Assembly (NCBI GenBank): GCA_037178625.1
Contig: CM074136.1
Coordinates: 2,542,001 to 2,606,000, forward strand
Direction of reading: 5' to 3'
Origin: Skeletonema tropicum
Lineage: Eukaryota > Bacillariophyta > Thalassiosirophyceae > Thalassiosirales > Thalassiosiraceae
Length of the DNA: 64,000 bases
The first letter of the stretch is position 1, and every line of letters starts with the position of its first letter. Below, piece by piece: positions 45,900-54,265 of the stretch. A program made the translations under genes and the position numbers. The notes beneath the pieces are model-generated. The model saw nothing but the letters and a program-made list of their open reading frames with translations. It made no database searches and was not told the origin of the DNA.

Positions 45900-46297
45900 T
45901 ACTCCACACAGTGTACTGGTGACAACTGCGTAAAAGACAGAAAGAGCGAACTTCGCTAGTACTAGGTTGATATTCCCAGTCAGGCGCAAGAGAGGTGTGG
46001 CAAGAACATATTCACAGAAAAAGAGATTGCGATAAGCAACGAGGAGAGTGTTGCAGTTTCGTAACGTAGTTCAAGATCCAGGAGTTTTCACCAAGGCGAG
46101 GCTTACTATTTCCTGGAGCTCCTCGCTCTAGGGCAGCACAGTCCTTCTCCAGAATTCCTATCACTGTTCATTTTGCCTCTTCCCAGGAGAGAGGGATGAT
46201 ACTAGTCCTCATGGTGATAAACTTGTTGATGAACATTCCATCACCAAGGTGAATAATAACTCGAACTCTAGAGTCAATGAAGAAAAGACTACCCCAT
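45617..46297. other. Intergenic with an AT microsatellite
   Basis: An uninterrupted (AT)15 tract occupies 45867-45896. Otherwise no gene or structured element was recognised. The 87-codon minus frame 46168-46431 is an overlapping shadow of the 3' end of the CDCA7-like gene. Confidence 0.6.
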
Positions 46298-48349
46298 TTA
46301 AAAGAAATTGTAATACGACGAATGAGCAGTAGTCCTCCGCTGTGACTTCCTCCCACCACCATCCCCACGATTCTTTTCCCTCTCCTCCTCCCTCTTCCTA
46401 TGAGCAACACAAACATGACACTGACAAACACCTAAGCAGCTCGGACAATGCCACTCGGAATCCAACGAAGAATCCCTCACAATCTCCTCGATGGATTTGC
46501 CACCATTGCCATTATTGGTTTTTTTGGAGGAGGAGCCAACATCATCATCATGGACGTCATCTCCCACTGAATATTTGGATGTGAGACAATCCATGCAAAA
46601 GACTTTGCCACATTTGGCACCTGTAAATCCGGATAGTTTCCAAAAGTTGCACACCCGATGTTTATTCGAAGACTTTCTGCAATCGTGACACTTCTTTACT
46701 GCACGTGGTTTGGGTGTTTTCTTTGGGACGACGACTGCTGCTGCTGCTGATGCGGATAATGACTTTTTACTGACATTCGACATGGAAGAAGATGGTCTTG
46801 ATATGGAAGAAGAAGATGATGATGAACTGATTACATCTTGTGGTGGTGGAACGACGTTTCTAGTAGAAGAAGCGGTCTGCTTGTCATTTCTTTTATTCTT
46901 TTTCCCTTCTTGGACGACTTTACTACTACGCCGTGCATCGTCTCGACGAGATGACTCATTACTCTTACTGTGCTTCAAATCTGGTTTACTACTTTTCCTC
47001 TTTCTTGCTTGGTCTTCGGAGGAATAGGATGATTTACGTTTGGATGACTTATTCTGTGTCGTCTTCGTCGTTGGTCGGGGTGGTGTAGTAGCTCTCCCGC
47101 TGAATGAGGATAAAGAAACCTCCAAATTCTTCTCGTGGGGCGATGATGAAGAGGATGAGGATGTTGTTCCCTTCCTCATCATGTCAGTACCTTCCAATTG
47201 GACATTCATTTCATCAATCAACGATTCCTGTCCACAGTTCATCTCTTCATCTTCATCGTCATCCTCATCCTCATCGTCCATCTTTGCCATGGGATTACTC
47301 TCCCTCACAAACTCTCGCAAATGTTTCCGTATGATCTGTTGCTCCCTTTGTCGTTTCTTCTCCAATAGTTCCTCCCTCCGACGTTGTCGTTTCCTACTAC
47401 CCTTTTCTCTATCATTTCCATGCAGCATATTAGTAGTGGTGATATAATATCCTCCTCCTCCCCCCTCGAGAGAATTTTTTGTCAGCTTTTCCAATTCTTG
47501 CATTTGAGGTAGTGATGATCGTAAAATGTCCATTGCTTGTACATACCGTGATTTTTTGGAGGTAATAGTAGTAGATGCTGATGATGATGATGGTGCTTCC
47601 AATTTGGACGCAGCATCTTCAAGAGTGGTTCGAAGACGTCGGGCTTGTTGGAGTTGGGTATGAATATACTGTCGTTGGATTGGTTCTTTGCTGTAATTGT
47701 AATGAAAAGTTGTTGGAAGTGGAAAAGATGTGGTTAAGAAAAAAAAGAGTGAGTCGTCGCAAGAGAAAAATTATTGGAATGCTATGCACTCATCTGATGT
47801 TGGAAAAAGGGGTCAAGAGAAAATAGAAAGAACGACTTACGCATCGAGGGTGTACCGATCCAATTGACCACCTCGTATCGCAACAGTCTGCCGGGAATAA
47901 TTTGATGATTGTGCACATACATACATGGACGGTTTATAATCAAAAATAGAAGTGAGAACGGTATATAGGAGGTAGGAAAGACACACAAGATGTGAGTTGC
48001 GTGATTTCTCTTGTACAGAAAAGTTGCTGCAAGTTTCCTCAGAGCATTAGAATTGATCGCCTACACTTCGATATGTTTTTGCAGAGACCATTCATATAGA
48101 TCAGTACTGCAATTATTGAGAGACACATCATTCTATATCGCAGCAGAAATGAATTGCTGTATTTTTCTTCCCGTCTTTTTCGTCGATGTATATCTATCTA
48201 CTCACCCGTCCTTGAAGAAAGATTGGGAGGGCCGATGTGTTATCCACCTGAAGAGTCAGTCGCACAGATGAAGAATCATCGGTTGCTGCTGCTGTCGGTT
48301 TGCCTCTTCCTCCTTCTTTGTTGTTTGATGATGGGGATGGCGTCGTCAT
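46298..48349 (-). CDS. CDCA7-like zinc-finger protein (zf-4CXXC_R1)
   Basis: Exons are 48349-48206, 47887-47841 and 47690-46298 (527 residues). Donors GTGAGT and GTAAGT and acceptors CAG keep the frame through QGR/TVAIRGGQLDRYTLDA/KEPIQRQYIHTQ. The C-terminal cysteine cluster reads CHDCRK, then CNFWKLSGFTGAKCG, FCMDCLTSKY, WHCPSCLGVCQCHVC: eleven cysteines in the order of the zf-4CXXC_R1 domain of CDCA7. The middle is Ser/Lys-rich with basic runs. In animals and plants CDCA7 recruits the remodeller HELLS/DDM1 to chromatin to maintain DNA methylation. The acidic DDEDEDDDEDEE stretch and the insert between the third and fourth cysteine pairs (about 30 residues) are lineage features. It could alternatively be a more distant member of the R1 family with another partner. 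Confidence 0.75.
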
Positions 48350-48611
48350 GGTTGTTGGTGATTGCTTTGCGTTGGGAAAAAGGCTGAAGGTTTTGGGTAG
48401 AAAACAGTCAATAACAAACCAAATCGGATATTTTCGCAACACAAGTAGCATGCAAGCTGAGTTGAAGTTAGTTCTCAGTTTCTCATTGAATGTGATCGAA
48501 TTGGACTCCTCCCAAGCAAAATCATCATATCTTTGGAGGCGGAATACATGGAGCTTGTGCCAACTAAAATCATTAGAACATCATTACTATATATCACTTT
48601 GAGTTGTTTTA

Positions 48612-49868
48612 TTATGCAGCACCAGTCGCATTATTATTTTGACTAATACACTCAGAAAGGGGATCTCGTTTCGCTTCATCAGTGATTCCAACAGTTCCAT
48701 AGTTCCTCGTTTCAACATACCATTTCCTTTTAAACAGTATTTGAAGAACAGGACGTAATTTCTTACAATTATTCTGCATGCCCCTGTGCATCGTTCGATA
48801 ATCATACCAAATTGCATCACCAGCATTACACTTGCCATTCCATGTCGAGTCGGTAATTTGAGCCACGGGACCAAATCCGGCAAGTCCTCTACTTTGATGT
48901 GATCCTGGCCAAAATTGAGTATATCCAGTCTCATCATCCAAGTCAATCAGTGGTAGGAACACGCAAAGTGCATAGGTGGGGGCTAAATGAGTCTTCCACC
49001 CATCAATATTCCATTTTATGTCTTCTGCACCCTTTTGATGATCGCCGTCGGCATGCCATCCTTGGTCAGGTGCACCTGGTTTCGAATATACAACTGAAAG
49101 ATCAAAATCAATTTCATCACTCTCCAGTATAGATTCTACCACCGGTAGGATACGTTGCACTACCCTCCTCTCAATAATCTCCCTTATATTCTCTTGTTGT
49201 AACAGTAGCAAGTCAAACCTCTCATTTCCACGTGAACCAATCTCTTTGAAACTAATAAAATCTGTACCAATATTGATTTCTGGATGATGCAGACGTATCA
49301 AATCCTCTGTTAATTTGATTTCCGTCATGATTTCCTCTCGTAACTCATCCACAGTAGATTTCTCTACAAGTGCACGTTGGGCAAAGAGGCCGTGCTCTTT
49401 CATTGTTTGTTTTGCCCAGACCTCCGGCAACAATGATGTTTCGGTTGTGTTGTCGTCATTGTTGTTGCTGCTGCCGCTGCTGCTGTTGTTGTTGTTGTAT
49501 TTGATGTATCGATCATAACCATCCACAGGTCGCAAAGGTAAAATAGCCGGTGCAGTTGCCCACAATTCTGCATCACTTTCCACAGCTGTCGATACAGCAT
49601 TTATAATATCGTCTGTATTATTATTTGATGCATCTGAAATTGCACAAAGGAGAAGAGTTCTCTGCCCACACTCTTCATCGGTGGCAGAGGAATAGTTGAC
49701 CCATGTTAGGATTGCATCGTTTGTGTGCGTTGCTTGTACAAGGCTCCAGAGCGTTTCATCTGCATCGGGCGAGGGCGATGCAATTCCAATGAGTAGACAC
49801 TGCATTATTTTTCGGGGCCAAATTGGTGTAGAAGTGGAAGAACCAGCACGGAAAGATGATTGGATCAA
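48612..49868 (-). CDS. Phytanoyl-CoA dioxygenase (PhyH)-like 2-oxoglutarate oxygenase
   Basis: 418 residues, single exon; a start at Met 22 (MQCLLIGIASP) is also possible. The C-terminal half carries the double-stranded beta-helix signature: QGWHADGDHQKG supplies the HxD iron ligands, FWPGSHQSRGL is the usual loop, and GDAIWYDYRTMHRGMQNN supplies the distal His, with KKLRPVLQILF providing the Arg for 2-oxoglutarate. The N-terminal 190 residues are not recognised and contain an Asn/Ser-rich insert (YNNNNSSSGSSNNN). Members hydroxylate fatty acyl-CoAs or small molecules, sometimes amino acids or antibiotics; the substrate is unknown. No signal peptide is evident, so a cytosolic or peroxisomal site is open. 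Confidence 0.78.
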   Translation of the reverse strand: MIQSSFRAGSSTSTPIWPRKIMQCLLIGIASPSPDADETLWSLVQATHTNDAILTWVNYSSATDEECGQRTLLLCAISDASNNNTDDIINAVSTAVESDAELWATAPAILPLRPVDGYDRYIKYNNNNSSSGSSNNNDDNTTETSLLPEVWAKQTMKEHGLFAQRALVEKSTVDELREEIMTEIKLTEDLIRLHHPEINIGTDFISFKEIGSRGNERFDLLLLQQENIREIIERRVVQRILPVVESILESDEIDFDLSVVYSKPGAPDQGWHADGDHQKGAEDIKWNIDGWKTHLAPTYALCVFLPLIDLDDETGYTQFWPGSHQSRGLAGFGPVAQITDSTWNGKCNAGDAIWYDYRTMHRGMQNNCKKLRPVLQILFKRKWYVETRNYGTVGITDEAKRDPLSECISQNNNATGAA

Positions 49869-49924
49869 TGATAACTTATGATGGCAAGCACCGCCGCCAC
49901 ATTTTTTGGCTCTGCTTCGGTTGC

Positions 49925-50040
49925 TTGCTTGGTGCTTGGTGCTTGGTGCTTGGTGCTTTGTTGGTGCTGTCGCTCACTTCGCTTGGTGCTTGGTGCTTGG
50001 TGCTTGGAATCTGGAATCTGGAATCTGGAACTTCTTCTAC
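49925..50040. repeat. Short tandem repeat, unit GCTTGGT / GAATCTG
   Basis: Clusters of CTTGGTGCTTGGTGCTTGGT at about 49930-49962 and 49981-50008 flank a diverged stretch, and GAATCTGGAATCTGGAATCTG follows at about 50009-50030. It sits upstream of the hydrogenase gene and past the 5' end of the divergent PhyH gene. Confidence 0.7.
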
Positions 50041-50238
50041 TTGAACTTCTTGGCTGGAACTTCTTCCTCTCAATATGGTAGGTAGGCAGCGTGCGTAGGA
50101 GTATGGTACTACTCGTACTAATAATTTTGGCCCACGGCCCACGCCAAGTATGTCGGCGGGAAGTCTTGAAAATGAAGAAGTTGATTGATTTGATTGAGTC
50201 CTGCCTGATGAGAAGCGAGCTCTGGTGCTGGTTGACAT

Positions 50239-50334
50239 ATGAGCAAACAGAATTCCAGCAACAAAGAAGGCTGCAGTGAAAATGCCAAGGTGTTCATTGC
50301 ACAACAAGAGCATTCCGACAATAGATCATTTTAA
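50239..50334 (+). promoter_or_regulatory. Upstream ORF derived from a duplicated hydrogenase 5' end
   Basis: A 31-codon ORF (ATG at 50239, TAA at 50332-50334) lies in the presumed leader of the hydrogenase gene. Its DNA from about 50245 to 50309 is an imperfect copy, offset by 123 bp, of 50368-50432, the first coding bases of the hydrogenase (shared blocks ACAGAATTCCAGCA, CTGCAGT, GCACAACAAG). Because of a frame offset it encodes a different peptide. If transcribed it would be an upstream ORF; if not, an inert duplication. Confidence 0.5.
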
Positions 50335-50365
50335 CGAATAAGAATAAGCAGAAGAACAACCAAGT

Positions 50366-52498
50366 ATGAACAGAATTCCAGCAATAAAGGACGCTGCAGT
50401 CAAAATGAGTAAGGTTATCGCACAACAAGCCCCTGCAGCTGTTGCCAACGCCCTCGTAAACTTACGCGTAGACGGTCGAGCCGTTCAAGTGGACAAAGGG
50501 GCAACAATTCTGGATGCAATCAACAAAAGTGGCTCTCATGTTCCCACTTTGTGTTATCATCCAGAGTTCGAGCCACGAGCCGTATGTCGTATGTGTTTAG
50601 TTGATGTGAAGGGCTCTCAAAAGCCGCTACCGGCATGTCGCACCATTGCACAGGAAGGGCAAGATATTACGACAAATAGCGAGGAGCTCAGGTCTTTCCG
50701 CCGTCGTGATTTACAATTCTTGTTAAATAGGCACCCTAATGAATGTATCAGATGTGAGGTCGCTGGACAATGTAAACTCCAAAGTTTAGTGCAAGAAGAA
50801 CAAGTGCAAGACATGTGGCCTGCCTCTGCGAAGAAAGTACGAGGATCTCCTGAGCATCCCGAGCATTTGCTGTACGATCATACCTCCCCATCGATCTATA
50901 GAGACATGGACAAGTGTATTGAATGTGGCCTATGCGTGGAAGCATGTGCTGCTCAAAAGATTAATGCTATAGGCTTTGCCGAGAGAGGAGCGGGTATGAT
51001 GCCCATAACTGCATTCGACAAGCCCCTTGCTGAGACAGGTTGCATATCTTGCGGCCAGTGTACTCTACGTTGTCCTGTTGGAGCACTTATTGAGAGGCCG
51101 GATTGGCATCGTGTCCTTGAGGTATTAGATGACCGCAAAAGAAAGACTATCGTCCAAACAGCCCCTGCGACTAGAGTTGCAATAAGTGAAGAGTTTGGTC
51201 TCGCTCCTGGCTCAACTTCAACGGGAAGAATGATAAATGCCTTGAGACAACTTGGGTTTGATTACGTCACAGATACCAACTTCAGTGCAGATCTTACCAT
51301 CATGGAAGAGGCAAACGAGCTGTTGCAACGAGTGCAAGGCAAACGAGAAGGAGCCCTGCCTCTTTTTACTTCATGCTGTCCAGGTTGGATTAACTACATT
51401 GAGATACACCGCCCCGATCTTATCCCTCATTTGTCTACTACCAAATCACCGCAGCAAATGCACGGTTCAATAGCAAGAAATGGACCTCTTGCAAAACTGA
51501 TTGCTGAAGAAACAGAGGAAGAACCATTCATCGTATCCATTATGCCATGCACTGCAAAGAAGGACGAAGCAGTTCGTCCAGGTAACAGAGGTGACATTGA
51601 TGCTGTGATTACTACACGAGAGCTTGCAAAGATGATACGTCACAGGAACATTCCCTTTGCTTCCTTGAGCAATGAAGGTGAATACGACAGTCCAATGGGT
51701 GAATCTAGCGGTGCTGCCGCTATTTTCGGAGCTAGTGGGGGTGTCTTGGAAGCAGCTCTTCGAACTGCTGCGGACGCACTTGGATTAGACGGTCCCATTG
51801 AGCATGAGGGTATTCGAGGAGTTGAGCGAGGAATCAAAGTCGCAAGTATAGAAGGACTCGGATCGGTAGCTGCAGTCAGTTCTATTGGATCTGCTATTGA
51901 GTTGCTCAGCGATGATGAGTGGAAGAAGAAATTTCTAATGATAGAAGTAATGACTTGCCCTGGAGGATGTCTTGGTGGAGGAGGAGAGCCTAAATCTGAT
52001 GACAAAGATATTCTCAAGAAGAGGATGAAGGGTATTTATGATATCGATATGAATTCAACTATCAGGAAGAGTCATGAAAACAAAGAGGTGCAGCAACTTT
52101 ACGACAACTTTTTGGGATCTCCACTGTCTGAAACATCCGAGAGGCTACTGCATACATCTTATGCTGCACGTGGATCGCCACGAGAGAGATTGTCTCAATT
52201 CTTAGGTGCGGTTGACGCACGTGATCATGAGGCAGCTGCGAGGATTTGCGCCGAGGATTGCATCTGGGACACGAATACGCCTGTTTTTGGTGCGGCTTGT
52301 GGCAAAGATTCCATCAAATGTCTGATCAGGGAGAAACTTCCAAAAGTGGACAAGAAATGTGGCCAAGAAATCCAGCGCCATCGTCTGCTGCACGTGGATG
52401 GGACGGACGTGCTTGGTCCTGATGGTCGAAGGCATCATTTTGACATTGCGTTGGATGACGCTGGACTTATCAAAAGCATTTCTCGTACGTCGCTGTAA
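50366..52498 (+). CDS. hydA: [FeFe]-hydrogenase with four N-terminal Fe-S clusters and a C-terminal NTF2-like domain
   Basis: 710 residues, no intron. Domains in order: short N-terminal extension with basic residues (1-30, possible organelle targeting); plant-type [2Fe-2S] domain with C63, C74, C77, C91; His-ligated [4Fe-4S] site H123-x3-C127-x2-C130-x5-C136; two [4Fe-4S] sites C184/C187/C190/C194 and C226/C229/C232/C236; H-cluster domain with L1 TSCCPGW (335-341), L2 MPCTAKKDE (393-401) and L3 EVMTCPGGCLGGGGEP (527-542). All four H-cluster cysteines (C338, C395, C531, C535) and the proton-relay C337 are present, so it is a true M3-type hydrogenase, not a NAR1/IOP1 relative. It would reduce protons or oxidise H2. 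Residues about 607-710 (LSQFLGAVDARDHEAAARIC to the end) look like an NTF2/SnoaL-like cone. Maturases HydE/F/G are not in this window. Confidence 0.9.
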   Translation: MNRIPAIKDAAVKMSKVIAQQAPAAVANALVNLRVDGRAVQVDKGATILDAINKSGSHVPTLCYHPEFEPRAVCRMCLVDVKGSQKPLPACRTIAQEGQDITTNSEELRSFRRRDLQFLLNRHPNECIRCEVAGQCKLQSLVQEEQVQDMWPASAKKVRGSPEHPEHLLYDHTSPSIYRDMDKCIECGLCVEACAAQKINAIGFAERGAGMMPITAFDKPLAETGCISCGQCTLRCPVGALIERPDWHRVLEVLDDRKRKTIVQTAPATRVAISEEFGLAPGSTSTGRMINALRQLGFDYVTDTNFSADLTIMEEANELLQRVQGKREGALPLFTSCCPGWINYIEIHRPDLIPHLSTTKSPQQMHGSIARNGPLAKLIAEETEEEPFIVSIMPCTAKKDEAVRPGNRGDIDAVITTRELAKMIRHRNIPFASLSNEGEYDSPMGESSGAAAIFGASGGVLEAALRTAADALGLDGPIEHEGIRGVERGIKVASIEGLGSVAAVSSIGSAIELLSDDEWKKKFLMIEVMTCPGGCLGGGGEPKSDDKDILKKRMKGIYDIDMNSTIRKSHENKEVQQLYDNFLGSPLSETSERLLHTSYAARGSPRERLSQFLGAVDARDHEAAARICAEDCIWDTNTPVFGAACGKDSIKCLIREKLPKVDKKCGQEIQRHRLLHVDGTDVLGPDGRRHHFDIALDDAGLIKSISRTSL

Positions 52499-52759
52499 AG
52501 AAGAACTAGATAATCGGTTAATAGAGAGTAACTTTTAGAATATTGTCAGGAAGATAAACATAAAAACGAGTTTTTCCTTAATCTTATCTCAGGAGAGAGA
52601 TAACAAAGAATTCTGACACTTGCTATCAACGCGAACTCTGCCACACTTCGCATCTCGTTCTTCTTTGACAGGAAAACGTCTCAAGTCAAAGCAACAGCAC
52701 CTCGCTTGGAACGCATAAATTAGATTAATACTTTTAAGCGCAAACATAATCAGATCATC

Positions 52760-54063
52760 ATGACATCCTGGGCATATCTTCCAGTCCTGAACAAATTAAT
52801 CCAAATCATAGTAACAACCCTCATTGGCTTCTGCAGCGATGCTTTTGGCATCATCCCGGCTGCACTTTTCGTACCACAAGCTGTGCAACTTGTATTCAAG
52901 CTACTCCTTCCAAGCTTGATAGTAAAGGGGGTTGGCTTGGGGATCGACTTTTATGCCGAAAGAAACATATGGGCATTTATTGCAGCATGTAAGTGGAAAA
53001 GAATGCCAGTAATAGTAGTTGTACATCCGACTGCCCATCTGACTATTCCTCTTGCATCATAGTTCTTATACTTCGAGCTATTACTCTAGTAATCGCATTA
53101 TGCATTGTTCTATGTTTGAACTGGAAAGCAAAGAGACCGACCAAAGGACTTGGTGATGTGGCCGTGCTATGGCTATCATTCACCTGGATTAGCACTGTTA
53201 TCCTCGGCGTGCCTATTTGCAGTGCTGTCTTCGGCAAACCAAGGCTAGGCCTGCTCTACGGTTTGATGGCAGGGGTTTCATCCTTCATTTTTCAGCTTCC
53301 ACTTCAACTCATATTCTTTGAATACCATGTCATAGAACAGCGATTGGCAAGGGAGATCCTTGATGCTGTCCAGCCTATAGCGCCTCCTCCTATGAAAGAC
53401 AGTACAGTAATCACAGTGGGAGCAGAAGAGACCTCTGATCAGAGCACTCATAACTCTGATGAACTGCCATCTGACGACCGAAGTTGGTGGTCGATCGTGA
53501 ACTTTCAGCACCTGTCACGGATAGCCTTTTGGGTCGACATATGCAAAAGATTGTCAAAGAATCCAATCCTCAATGCGCTCTTCGTCGGCTTTGTGCTCAG
53601 CTTATCAACTGCGGGGAAATATCTGAGATGCCCGTCAGATACTTGCATAGCTGGTTTAGAGTGGTTTGTTGACACACTTGGTTGGTTAGGTGAGTGCGTC
53701 AGTCCATTGTCATTGCTTGCAATGGGCTCATGGATGCACAGTCAACACTATCTGTCACTGTCAAGCAGCCAAAGGATTCCTATGTTCAAACTCTGTTTCT
53801 TTATGATAGTTAAGCTCATTGCTGTTCCTCTAATTATGGTGGGTTTGGCGAAGATTATGAGGTTGAATGATGAGGCTGGTAGAGCTGCTATACTGATAGC
53901 GTCTTTGCCGATTAGTATGGCATCATTCTCGCTAGGACATCAATATAATGTTGGGGAGAAGGACCTATCAGCCAATGTCACCGCGGGTACCGTGCTCATG
54001 CTTCCAACTGTCATTGTTTGGAACGTCATATTAGACGCAGTTCAATTGTACCCTCTCAAGTGA
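52760..54063 (+). CDS. Auxin-efflux-carrier (AEC/PILS)-like membrane transporter
   Basis: Exons 52760-52988 and 53063-54063, joined through a 74-nt intron (GTAAGT to CATAG), give 409 residues with the frame kept across FIAA/FLILRAITL. About ten hydrophobic segments are visible in two sets of five around a hydrophilic loop (TSDQSTHNSDELPSDDRSW). The second half has the AEC signature region: NPILNALFVGFVLSL, ECVSPLSLLAMGSWM, LIAVPLIMVGLAKIM and ASLPISMASFSLGHQYNVG. Family members (plant PIN and PILS, bacterial AEC) carry small organic anions across membranes. The cargo and membrane are unknown. It runs in the same direction as the hydrogenase, 262 bp behind it, but no functional link is evident. 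Confidence 0.75.
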
Positions 54064-54178
54064 TATGACTGGCGTGAGACATACTACATAGTAGAAAATT
54101 TATATGTTAAATCAATTCAACTTAAACAAAGTGCGTCCAATGACGCCCGACAACCTAAATCACGTTTTATCTGTCAAC

Positions 54179-54265
54179 AGCTCTTGCTCTTGCACTCTTG
54201 CTCTTGCACTCTTGCTCTTGCACTCTTGCTCTTGCACTCTTGCTCTTGCACTCTTGCTCTTGCTT
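54179..54265. repeat. Minisatellite of 14-bp units
   Basis: About six copies of TTGCTCTTGCACTC lie directly after the stop codon of the minus-strand b561 gene, in its presumed 3' UTR, and between convergent gene ends. Confidence 0.8.

Noticed and set aside
47782..47988. Minus-strand 68-codon frame beginning MCVFPTSYIPF
   Set aside because: It is out of frame with the CDCA7-like exon it overlaps; the spliced model uses another frame with good splice sites.
49878..50313. Frames across the GCTTGGT repeat upstream of the hydrogenase
   Set aside because: Composition is set by the tandem repeat; no domain, and both strands are open by the same cause.
50366..52498. NAR1/IOP1 (cytosolic Fe-S assembly) identity for the hydrogenase-like gene
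   Set aside because: Those proteins lack the canonical TSCCPxW, MPCxxKxxE and ExMxCxxGCxxGGG set and the [2Fe-2S] plus His-ligated clusters seen here.
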